Below are positions 8,030-14,161 of a stretch of 14,161 nucleotides of DNA, in pieces. Both the position numbers and the translations under genes were made by a program. The notes under the pieces were generated by a model. It saw only the letters and a program-made list of their open reading frames with translations, had not been told where the DNA came from and ran no database searches. Positions within the stretch are counted from its first letter, which is position 1, and each line of letters starts with the position of its first letter. Source of the stretch: Polyangiaceae bacterium (GTDB lineage: Bacteria > Myxococcota > Polyangia > Polyangiales > Polyangiaceae); the NCBI GenBank assembly GCA_025936205.1, contig JAICTU010000227.1:1-14161 (forward strand), read 5' to 3'.

Positions 8030-10315
8030 TCAGCCCTGCGTCTGCCGCGTGCCGCCGGGCGCGTCGCTGCGATCGAGGGCGCGCCGCACCCGGCGCAGCA
8101 GCTCTGCGCGCGTGAATGGCTTGGCGAGCAGCTCGTCCTTCGCCCCCATGCTGGTGCGCGAGTCGATCACCGTTGCCGTGTACCCGGAGAGATACAAGAC
8201 CTCCAGCTCCGGACGAGCCTCGCGCAGCCGGCGCGCCAGCTGTACGCCGTTCATCTCGGGCATCACGACATCGGTCACGAGCAAGTCGAGCTGGTGCTGC
8301 TGCGCGGCCAGCCTCAGAGCGTCCTGGCCGGAGCCAGCCACGAGCACACGGTAGCCTCCGCTACGCAGGAAGTGGGTAGTGAGCTCGCGCACCCCCGCTT
8401 CGTCCTCGCAGACCAGGATGGTCTCGCGCCCACGCGGGATCGCCGGCTCGGAGCTGCGCGTACGCGGCGCCAGCTCGGCGGGCGCCGACGGAAAGAAGAT
8501 GCGAAAGGTCGTGCCCTTGCCGATCTCGCTGACCACCTCGATCTGTCCGCCGGACTGCATCACGATGCCGTGGACCGTGGCCAGTCCCAGTCCCGTACCC
8601 TTACCCGGGCCCTTGGTCGTGAAGAAAGGCTCGAACATGCGGCGGGCGGTCTCGGCATCCATGCCCATGCCATCGTCCGCGACCTCGAGGCAGGCGCGGC
8701 GGGTCGAGCCGAACTCGGCCGTGCTCGGCCCCGATCGATCTTCAGAACCAGCGTGAGGGTCACTGCTGACGCCGTACACGCGGATGTGAACGTTGCCGCC
8801 CGTGGGCAGGGCGTCCTGGGCATTCACGGTCAGATTCACCAGCACCTGCCCGATCTGGGTGGGGTCGGCCAGGATCTGGACCGGGACGGAGTCCACATCG
8901 ACGTTCAGATTCACGTCCTCCGTACACAGCCGGCGCAGCATCTTCTGCAGGTCGTGCACGATCTGTCCGAGCTCGACGACGACGGGTTCGGCCACTTGCT
9001 GGCGGCTGAAGGCCATCAGCTGGCGAACGATCTCCGCGGCGTGGGTCGCGCCCTGTTGGATGTCCGCGACTCCTTGATGCACAGAGTCGGGCGCGTCGAT
9101 CGACTCGAGGTCGAATGCGAGCAACTCGGCGTTGCCCCCGATCACGGTGAGCACGTTGTTGAAGTCGTGAGCCACGCCGCCCGCGAGGCGCCCGAGCGCT
9201 TCGAGCTGACGGGATTGGCGCAGCTGTTCCTCGCTCAGCCGCAAGGCCTCGGTGCGAGCCGCGACGCGCTGCTCCAGGTCCGCGTGGATGCGGCGCAGCT
9301 CGTCCTCGGCCTCGCGGCGCTTGTTCAACATGTGGTGAAAGCTCTCGGCGAGCTCCCGGATCTCCTGCGGCTCCGCCACCGCGAGAGGTACATCCAGCTG
9401 GCCCTTGGCCGCGGCCTCTGCGGCCCTGGTCAGGCTACGGAGCGGGCGCACGATGCGCCGCGCCAGCAGATAGGCGCCCGCGACGCTGAGGCCGATGCTT
9501 CCGATGGCCACGGCCAAATAGAGCAGGGACAGCCGTTGCTCCAGCGTGCGCGCGCTGCGGGTGTCGATGCCCAGCAGCAGAGTGCCTGGACCGATCCCAT
9601 CGTGCTCGAACGACGCCCGCGCAAAGTCGTACGCCGGGCCGTGCTGAACTTTGTCGGGCTCTGTCAGCTGCCCCCGCGCGCGCTCCGCCTCGCGCAGGTC
9701 GGCCAGAGCGTGCAGTGTCGTCGCCTGCAGCCGGTCTCCGTCCCACACGCTGAATTCGAGACCAAATTGCCGGCGCAGCTCCAGCAGAGTGCGGTAGTCG
9801 ATGCTTTTCTGCACCACCAGCCAGGCCAGGATGGTGCGATCGCCGTTGGAAATGGGTGCAGCCACTTCGAAGCCGACGCCGAGGCTGCCTTTGCCCAGCG
9901 CGCTCCAGCTGCGTCCCGTGTGCGGCAGCTCGGTCTCGGTCCAGGTATCGCCATCGTTCGCAGGGTCGTGCCCGCGCGCCAGCACGCGGCCCGCGGCGTC
10001 GACCACGGTCGCCCGATCGACATCGATCACACGCAGCGCATGCTCGGCGATCTCCAGCACGAGCGGCTGGCGACCTTCGGTCAATGCCTCGACCAGATCG
10101 GGGTCGCTCGCCAGGGCGGCGCTGCGGGCGCGGATGCTGTCGAGCTGAGTGGCCAACGCGAGCTCGGCTCCGTGCGCGCCCGCCAGCAGTCGATCCCGCA
10201 TGCCCGCATTGATTTGCCCGGTCGCCACCCAGAGGCTCACGATCGCCACGAGCACGAGCGGCGGCGCCCCGACGAGAAAGGAAGAGGTCAGGAGCTGCCG
10301 ATGCAGCGAGGTCAA
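8030..10315 (-). CDS. Membrane-bound hybrid sensor histidine kinase (Cache-like sensor-HAMP-HisKA-HATPase-REC)
   Basis: This is a 761-residue sensor kinase. A membrane helix lies at ~15-33, a periplasmic sensor at ~34-262, and a second membrane helix at ~263-285. The sensor has a Cache/PDC style ('VDRATVVDAAGRVLARG', 'FSVWDGDRLQATTL'). HAMP (~286-336) and a coiled coil lead into the H-box GGVAHDFNN with H383. The ATPase domain shows N498 (N-box), DDGMGM (547-552), FEPFFTTK (561-568) and GKGTGLGLA (571-579). A charged insertion at ~515-540 lies before the D-box. A C-terminal receiver (~631-745) has D638, phospho-acceptor D682 in TDVVMPEMNG, S710 and K732. The start is TTG: it overlaps the TGA of the upstream binding-protein gene by 4 nt (TTGA), with a GGGGG about 8 nt before it, implying translational coupling. 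The gene therefore probably works with that binding protein. The final phosphate acceptor is not encoded as a fused Hpt. Confidence 0.93.
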   Translation of the reverse strand: MTSLHRQLLTSSFLVGAPPLVLVAIVSLWVATGQINAGMRDRLLAGAHGAELALATQLDSIRARSAALASDPDLVEALTEGRQPLVLEIAEHALRVIDVDRATVVDAAGRVLARGHDPANDGDTWTETELPHTGRSWSALGKGSLGVGFEVAAPISNGDRTILAWLVVQKSIDYRTLLELRRQFGLEFSVWDGDRLQATTLHALADLREAERARGQLTEPDKVQHGPAYDFARASFEHDGIGPGTLLLGIDTRSARTLEQRLSLLYLAVAIGSIGLSVAGAYLLARRIVRPLRSLTRAAEAAAKGQLDVPLAVAEPQEIRELAESFHHMLNKRREAEDELRRIHADLEQRVAARTEALRLSEEQLRQSRQLEALGRLAGGVAHDFNNVLTVIGGNAELLAFDLESIDAPDSVHQGVADIQQGATHAAEIVRQLMAFSRQQVAEPVVVELGQIVHDLQKMLRRLCTEDVNLNVDVDSVPVQILADPTQIGQVLVNLTVNAQDALPTGGNVHIRVYGVSSDPHAGSEDRSGPSTAEFGSTRRACLEVADDGMGMDAETARRMFEPFFTTKGPGKGTGLGLATVHGIVMQSGGQIEVVSEIGKGTTFRIFFPSAPAELAPRTRSSEPAIPRGRETILVCEDEAGVRELTTHFLRSGGYRVLVAGSGQDALRLAAQQHQLDLLVTDVVMPEMNGVQLARRLREARPELEVLYLSGYTATVIDSRTSMGAKDELLAKPFTRAELLRRVRRALDRSDAPGGTRQTQG

Positions 10316-11208
10316 TCGATGCCCCCGCGATCCGCCAGCGGATGGAACAGCGACGTGCCAAAGCGCTCGCGTCCGTAGTCCGAGATGAGCCTCTGTCCCG
10401 TCGCCGAGGTCAGAAAGTCGATCAAGGCCATCGCCCCTTCATAGTCGCTGTCGGGAAACCGATCGGGGTTCACCGCCATGATCCCATAAGGATTGTGCAG
10501 ACGAGAGTCCCCGCGTACCAGGACTTGCAGCGCGAGCCGCTGCTCTTGCACCAGGAACGTGGGCAGGTCACTGATGGCGTAGGCGCCGCGTTTGCTGGCC
10601 TCGCTGAGTGTGGCGACGGTTCCAGCATGCAGGCTGGTATGCCAGGAGGGATCGGGCTCGATGCCAGCCAGCTTCCACAGCTCGATCTCCCGTAGCTGCG
10701 TGCCGGACTGATCGCCGCGCGAGACGAACGGTGCGCGGGCGCGCGACAAGCGAACCAAGGCCTCGACCGCCGAGCTCGAGCCGCCGATCTTGGCTGGATC
10801 ACTGCTCGGCCCGACGATGACGAACTCGCTGTACATCACGTCTCGTCGATTGAGGCCGTAGCCCTGGCTGATGAAGGCGTCTTCGCTCGGACGGGAATGG
10901 CTCCAAACGACGTCGGCTTGCCCCGACTTGGCGAGCTCCAGTGCCTCGACCGAGCCCACGAAGGTGGGCGCCAGCGCGCGCTGTGTCCGAGCGCTGAACT
11001 CCGGGCCCAGTACCGAGAACAGGCCCGGCTCCTCCACGGCATAGGTACTCGCGAGACGCAGCGCGGGCCGCGGCGAAGCCGCGGGGCCCCGGGCGCCGCA
11101 GGCGGCTCCGAGCAAGAGTGCGATGCACGGCCAGAGGTGCTCCAACGCCGCTGGCGAGCGAGCACACCGCACGCCAAAGCGACGGCCGTCGTCCGCCTGA
11201 CCCCACAT
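10312..11208 (-). CDS. TupA-like oxyanion-binding lipoprotein (periplasmic binding protein, PBP-like)
   Basis: This 298-residue exported protein resembles the tungstate-binding protein TupA/PBP_like_2 family. Matching blocks are 'ALELAKSGQADVVWSHSRP', 'GYGLNRRDVMYSEFVIVGP', the ligand-loop block FVSRGDQSGT, 'YAISDLPTFLV', and 'NPYGIMAVNP' near the C-terminus. The N-terminal ligand loop, usually TTTS-like, is here 'LASTYAVEEPGL', so the ligand could differ. A hydrophobic stretch before GAAC puts the lipidated Cys at residue 37 from the ATG at 11208; a GTG at 11172 would give a more compact signal peptide. The frame extends upstream to a GTG at 11277, which I judge unlikely because a -10-like box lies between. 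No tup permease or ATPase gene is present. Instead the hybrid kinase overlaps its stop by 4 nt, suggesting a sensory role. Confidence 0.83.
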   Translation of the reverse strand: MWGQADDGRRFGVRCARSPAALEHLWPCIALLLGAACGARGPAASPRPALRLASTYAVEEPGLFSVLGPEFSARTQRALAPTFVGSVEALELAKSGQADVVWSHSRPSEDAFISQGYGLNRRDVMYSEFVIVGPSSDPAKIGGSSSAVEALVRLSRARAPFVSRGDQSGTQLREIELWKLAGIEPDPSWHTSLHAGTVATLSEASKRGAYAISDLPTFLVQEQRLALQVLVRGDSRLHNPYGIMAVNPDRFPDSDYEGAMALIDFLTSATGQRLISDYGRERFGTSLFHPLADRGGID

Positions 11209-11215
11209 GCGGGCA

Positions 11216-11244
11216 ACTATAGGCGACAGATCCAGTCGAACCAA
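11216..11244 (-). promoter_or_regulatory. Candidate sigma-70-type promoter for the TupA-like/kinase operon
   Basis: On the minus strand TTGGTT (11239-11244) is followed, after 17 nt, by TATAGT (11216-11221), which matches 5 of 6 bases of the -10 consensus. Transcription would begin about at the A of the ATG at 11208, predicting a leaderless mRNA, or use of the GTG at 11172. The -35 match is weak, so this is a prediction only. Confidence 0.45.
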
Positions 11245-11322
11245 ACGAGAATGCAGAGGCCAGGGCAGCCCACGCACGCAGGCGTTACAGCCTCTTCACG
11301 GGGTGCCCCGGGCCTCCACACA

Positions 11323-11350
11323 TTGACATTGGAAAACGGAGGAGTAGACT
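11323..11350 (+). promoter_or_regulatory. Candidate promoter for the ilvB leader
   Basis: A perfect -35 box TTGACA (11323-11328) is followed, after 16 nt, by TAGACT (11345-11350), a 4/6 match to the -10 consensus. The start of transcription would be near 11357, only ~5 nt before the leader-peptide ATG. A GGAGGAG (11338-11344) lies 17 nt before that ATG; it would help only if transcription began further upstream. Confidence 0.5.
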
Positions 11351-11361
11351 CGGCGTTCCCC

Positions 11362-11442
11362 ATGCAGCTTCTCGTCCTCCTCAGCCGGCAATGTGACTGC
11401 TGCCTCGTAGTAGGCCTGTCACTGGCGGTCTGCGCAGGATAG
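11362..11442 (+). CDS. ilvB leader peptide (26 aa, Leu/Val-rich)
   Basis: This short ORF reads MQLLVLLSRQCDCCLVVGLS and then LAVCAG, ending in TAG. Eleven of its 26 residues are branched-chain (7 Leu, 4 Val, no Ile), clustered as LLVLL and LVV. It is followed within 22 nt by a strong intrinsic terminator and then by ilvB. That is the classic arrangement of a branched-chain amino acid attenuator, comparable in role to the E. coli ivbL leader but unrelated in sequence. Ribosome stalling at Leu/Val codons would report low charged tRNA. The peptide also has four Cys residues (11, 13, 14 and 24), which is unusual. It is assigned from sequence context; there is no proof of translation. Confidence 0.8.
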   Translation: MQLLVLLSRQCDCCLVVGLSLAVCAG

Positions 11443-11474
11443 GGTAGCGAGAGCAAACGTTCAGAAGCCCTGTC
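11393..11474 (+). promoter_or_regulatory. Candidate pause hairpin and antiterminator of the ilvB attenuator
   Basis: Two alternative pairings are visible. A first hairpin inside the leader ORF pairs GTGAC (11393-11397) with GTCAC (11418-11422) around GCCT/AGGC (11402-11405 and 11412-11415). An antiterminator can form between GATAGGG (11438-11444, over the leader stop codon) and CCCTGTC (11468-11474), 7 bp with one G-T(U) wobble. The latter would block the left arm of the terminator. A ribosome at the leader stop would mask 11438-11444 and favour termination. One stalled on the upstream Leu/Val codons would leave it free. The folding was judged by eye. Confidence 0.55.
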
Positions 11475-11502
11475 GGCGTAGCCCGACGGGGCTTCGTCGT
11501 TT
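11464..11502 (+). terminator. Rho-independent terminator (attenuator) upstream of ilvB
   Basis: The left arm GAAGCCC-T-GTCGG (11464-11476) pairs with CCGAC-G-GGGCTTC (11483-11495): a 13-bp stem with a single T-G wobble and a 6-nt loop. The T-rich tail GTCGTTT (11496-11502) follows. It lies between the leader-peptide stop and the ilvB start, so it can only serve to attenuate ilvB. Confidence 0.88.
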
Positions 11503-11541
11503 CAAGACTGGCTCCTCGGGCACCCGAGAAAGACCCGAGCC

Positions 11542-13383
11542 GTGACCCAGTCTGACCCATCTTTTGATTTCGACGATCCGCGTAGCGGCCTGCGCGCGGT
11601 CCGCCCGCGCGCTGCCGAAAGTCTGGCCCCGGCAGCCTCGCCCATCCGGGCTGCGGAGCCCACGCTCTCCGGGGCCGAGCTGGTCGTCCGCGAACTCGAG
11701 CGGCGGGGCATCGAGGTGGTCGCGGGGATCCCGGGCGGCGCGGCGCTGCCGCTGTACGACGCGCTCCAGGCGAGCCGCATCCGGCACGTGCTCGCGCGCC
11801 ACGAACAGGGTGCGGCCTTCATTGCCCAGGGCATGGCGAGGGCCTCGGGCAAGGTCGCGGTGTGCCTGGCCACCTCGGGCCCCGGTGCCACCAACCTGAT
11901 CACCGCGCTCGCTGATGCACGAGCCGACTCGATCCCGATCGTGGCGATCACGGCACAGGTGCCCCAGAAGCTGATCGGAACCGACGCTTTCCAGGAGGTC
12001 GACACCTGCGCGCTGGCGCGCCCGGTGACCAAGGCGTGCTTCTTTGCGCGCAGTGTGGCCGAGCTCGCTGAGCTGCTGCCGAAAGCCTTCCGGCTCGCCG
12101 AGCACGGGCGTCCCGGCCCCGTGCTGCTCGACATCCCCAAGTGCGTGCTGCTGGAGCGCCTGTCAGCGAGCCCCGAGCGCACGCAAGCCGAGCCCCCGCT
12201 CGCGCCACCCCGCCCCGGCGCGCCGCGGGTCGCCGCCTGGCTCGACGCCGCAGAGCCGGCGACGTGGCGCGAGATCGCCGAGCACCTCGCCCGCAGCCAA
12301 CGCCCGCTGCTCTACATCGGTGGCGGCGTGCACATGGCCGCGGCCCATGCGCCGCTGCTGGAGCTATCGCGCCGCTGCGACATCCCGGTGGTCAGCTCAC
12401 TCCACGGACTCGGCGCTTACCCCAGCCATGACCCACGCTTCTTGGGCATGCTCGGCATGCACGGCGCACCATTCACCAACCACGCCACCGAGGAGGCCGA
12501 CCTGGTGCTGGCGGTCGGCGCGCGCTTCGACGATCGCGCCACGGGCAAGCCCGAGCTTTTCTGTCGCAACGCGCAGATCATCCACATCGACATCGACCCA
12601 CGCGAGCTGGGTAAGATCAAGGCGATCGCGATCGGCGTGGTGTGCGACGCGCGGCGCGCGCTCGCGCGCCTGTGCGAGGCCAGTGCCCCGAGCGAGCGTC
12701 CACTGTGGCGTGCACGCATCGCCGCTTTGCGCGCAGAGCACCCGCTGGTGCTGCGCGGCGAGGCCTGTGCGCTGCTCGGGCGGCTGAGCCGCGTGCTCGA
12801 CAAGGACACGGTCGTGACCACCGACGTCGGCCAGCACCAGATGTGGGTCGCGCAGTGCCTGTCATTCGACCAGCCGCGCACGCTGCTCACCTCGGGCGGC
12901 CTGGGCACCATGGGCTTCGGGCTACCGGCGGCCATCGGTGCGGCCCTCGCGCGCCCCTCGCGCAAGGTGGTCTGCGTGAGTGGAGACGGCTCGTTCATGA
13001 TGAACCTGCAAGAGCTCGCCACACTCGCCGAGCTGGCCGGGGTGCGGGGTGCCCCCGCAAAGGGAGTGGAGGTGCTCACCCTGGTGTTGAATAACGCGCA
13101 GCTGGGCCTGGTGCGCCAGCAACAGCAGCTGTTCTACAGCCAGCGCTACAGTGCGGCGCACTTCCCGAGGGGCTCGGATTTTGCGGCCATCGCCCGCGCT
13201 TTCGGCCTGCGCGGCGAGAGCGCGGACGCGGCGGAGCTCTCCGAGCAACGGCTGCGCGAGCTGATCGACGCACCGGGCTCCGCGGTGGTCGACGTGCGCG
13301 TTCCCGGCAACGAGAACGTGCTGCCCATGGTGCCGCCGGGTGGCGCGAACCTGGACATGGTCCTGGCGTCGATGGTGGACTAG
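11542..13383 (+). CDS. ilvB: Acetolactate synthase large (catalytic) subunit, AHAS I-type
   Basis: This enzyme makes acetolactate or acetohydroxybutyrate from pyruvate (plus 2-ketobutyrate), the first common step of branched-chain amino acid synthesis; it uses ThDP, Mg and FAD. It is 613 residues long, against ~560-590 usually. The GTG start has GAGAAAG (11526-11532) 9 nt upstream. Domains in order: ThDP-binding PYR domain with catalytic E88 in ARHEQGAAFIAQG, central FAD domain (~235-380), and PP domain with GDGSFMMNLQEL (481-492) and NN (517-518). The C-terminal 'LPMVPPGGANLDMV' matches E. coli IlvB style. Q527 in 'LVRQQQQLFY' stands where AHAS II has the specificity Trp. Oddities: a ~40-residue N-terminal extension, a ~9-residue insertion between GDG and NN (about 501-509), and no ilvN gene following. 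It is probably controlled by the upstream attenuator. Confidence 0.95.
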   Translation: MTQSDPSFDFDDPRSGLRAVRPRAAESLAPAASPIRAAEPTLSGAELVVRELERRGIEVVAGIPGGAALPLYDALQASRIRHVLARHEQGAAFIAQGMARASGKVAVCLATSGPGATNLITALADARADSIPIVAITAQVPQKLIGTDAFQEVDTCALARPVTKACFFARSVAELAELLPKAFRLAEHGRPGPVLLDIPKCVLLERLSASPERTQAEPPLAPPRPGAPRVAAWLDAAEPATWREIAEHLARSQRPLLYIGGGVHMAAAHAPLLELSRRCDIPVVSSLHGLGAYPSHDPRFLGMLGMHGAPFTNHATEEADLVLAVGARFDDRATGKPELFCRNAQIIHIDIDPRELGKIKAIAIGVVCDARRALARLCEASAPSERPLWRARIAALRAEHPLVLRGEACALLGRLSRVLDKDTVVTTDVGQHQMWVAQCLSFDQPRTLLTSGGLGTMGFGLPAAIGAALARPSRKVVCVSGDGSFMMNLQELATLAELAGVRGAPAKGVEVLTLVLNNAQLGLVRQQQQLFYSQRYSAAHFPRGSDFAAIARAFGLRGESADAAELSEQRLRELIDAPGSAVVDVRVPGNENVLPMVPPGGANLDMVLASMVD

Positions 13384-13410
13384 CCGTCTCGCCTGTCGCA
13401 AAAGACACTT

Positions 13411-13453
13411 GGCCCCCGCCTCGGCGCCATGCATGCGCGCGGACGCGGGGGCC
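13411..13453. terminator. Strong inverted repeat between convergent ilvB and Rhs genes
   Basis: GGCCCCCGC (13411-13419) and GCGGGGGCC (13445-13453) form a perfect 9-bp stem. The 25-nt loop holds a second small GCGC/GCGC stem. On the minus strand the stem is followed by a T-rich stretch (AAGTGTCTTTT), favouring termination of the Rhs transcript. On the plus strand it lies 27 nt past the ilvB stop, without a T-tract. Confidence 0.6.
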
Positions 13454-13474
13454 GCGGGATTCACACGACGTTGT

Positions 13475-14161
13475 TCAGGGGCTGCCTTGCCCAGACAGCA
13501 GCGAGAGAGTGTAGGCGGGGACTCGCGCTCGGGGACCGCCGCTGAACACGAGCGGTTCCGAGATCGACTCCCCGGGGTTCAGCACACCGTCCTTCAGGAA
13601 CACGCGCAGGAATGGCTTGCCGTCCTTCGTGGTGCCGCTCGCGTTCAGCAAGCGGACCCGTGCGGGTAGCCCGTTGACGATCACGAGCAGGTGGGTGTCG
13701 ATGATATCCGGGCTGGCGTTGCTGAGACGAACGACCTGTCGCGACGCAGACCGCGAGTCGTTGCGGTCGATGATCGCGCTCTGGACCTTCGCTGTCACGT
13801 CCAGGAACTCGAGGCCTTGGTCGCGGCGGGAGAGCGGGTCGTCGTTGTCGAGGGCGCGTCCGCTCAGCATCCGCCCATCCTGGGCGCCCAGGGCGGCGAG
13901 GTCGGGCCGGTTCCGCGAAAAGGCGAGGTCGTCCTCGTTGGGCTGCAAGGTGGGCGTGCCCGAAGTCGGATCGTAGGTACGAGTCTGGGTACCCTTGCCA
14001 TCGGTCGTGGTTACCGGGCGGCCATCGAGGTCATAGGTCGTCGTCGAACTGTTTGCGTCTGCATCGGTGTATTTCACTGGACGGCCGAGGGCGTCGTATT
14101 CCATAACGACGGCTTGACTGTCGAAGCCTTCGCATTTGACTTCGCAGGTGAACTTCTGTTC
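13475..14161 (-). CDS. Rhs/YD-repeat protein, C-terminal end (partial, runs off the window)
   Basis: The reading frame is open from the right edge of the window to the TGA at 13475. An internal ATG at 14104 is not a real start. The first ~70 visible residues carry YD repeats spaced about 20 residues apart: 'YDALGRPVKYTDADANSS', 'YDLDGRPVTTTDGKGTQ' and 'YDPTSG', as in Rhs/RHS-repeat proteins that form large secreted shells. After that the repeats stop. The last ~90 residues form a strand-rich module ('QVVRLSNASPDIIDTHLLVI', 'RVRLLNASG', 'LNPGESISEPLVFSGG') of the extracellular beta-sandwich kind that often ends large surface proteins. No RVxPxxxxDPxGL-type Rhs core end or toxin tip is visible, so this may be a surface protein rather than a polymorphic toxin. 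It is convergent with ilvB. Confidence 0.75.
   Translation of the reverse strand, partial: EQKFTCEVKCEGFDSQAVVMEYDALGRPVKYTDADANSSTTTYDLDGRPVTTTDGKGTQTRTYDPTSGTPTLQPNEDDLAFSRNRPDLAALGAQDGRMLSGRALDNDDPLSRRDQGLEFLDVTAKVQSAIIDRNDSRSASRQVVRLSNASPDIIDTHLLVIVNGLPARVRLLNASGTTKDGKPFLRVFLKDGVLNPGESISEPLVFSGGPRARVPAYTLSLLSGQGSP

Noticed and set aside
7856..10378. 840-codon open frame on the plus strand opposite the hybrid kinase
   Set aside because: It is a shadow of GC-biased codon use. The minus-strand frame carries all kinase motifs, while this one is Arg/Ala/His/Gln-rich with no recognisable domain.
13475..14161. Polymorphic toxin with an immunity gene
   Set aside because: There is no toxin-domain motif in the C-terminus and no small gene follows it on the same strand, so a toxin/immunity call is unsupported.

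Overview
This is a GC-rich window with strong G/C bias at third codon positions. It carries several lipoproteins with Asp/Ala/Pro-rich linkers, a hybrid histidine kinase, an Rhs/YD-repeat gene and a very large membrane protein with a spermidine-synthase-like domain. That mix points to a myxobacterium-like member of the Myxococcota. This is inferred from gene content and style; there is no rRNA or other marker to confirm it. No tRNA, CRISPR array, transposase or integrase was seen.

Layout. (1) 153-2937, plus strand: a large secreted lipoprotein of beta-propeller type, broken by a +1 frameshift near 1101-1112 into two overlapping reading frames. (2) 3081-4157, plus strand: a second lipoprotein with a bacterial Ig-like domain and a C-terminal beta-sandwich-like region. 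A 17-bp tandem repeat spans its stop codon. (3) 11208 down to 4205, minus strand: a signalling and membrane cluster read in the order TupA-like oxyanion-binding lipoprotein, hybrid sensor kinase (4-nt overlap, TTG start), 1060-residue membrane protein with a SAM-binding spermidine-synthase-like domain, and single-domain CheY-like receiver. (4) 11323-13383, plus strand: ilvB, an acetolactate synthase large subunit of the AHAS I type. It is preceded by what looks like a complete transcription attenuator: promoter, 26-codon Leu/Val-rich leader peptide, candidate antiterminator, and a 13-bp terminator hairpin with a T-rich tail. (5) 13475 to the right edge, minus strand: the C-terminal end of an Rhs/YD-repeat protein, convergent with ilvB across a strong hairpin.

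How the parts may work together. The binding protein and the sensor kinase are almost certainly translationally coupled. No ABC permease or ATPase is present, so the binding protein may feed a ligand signal to the kinase rather than to a transporter. The lone receiver downstream on the same strand is a possible partner. The ilvB unit reads as a self-contained branched-chain amino acid biosynthesis gene controlled by leader translation. No ilvN regulatory-subunit gene follows it.

The most rewarding items are the ilvB attenuator, the orphan TupA-like/hybrid-kinase pair, the 9-residue insertion in the ThDP motif of IlvB, and the spermidine-synthase-like fusion protein with an altered catalytic motif.
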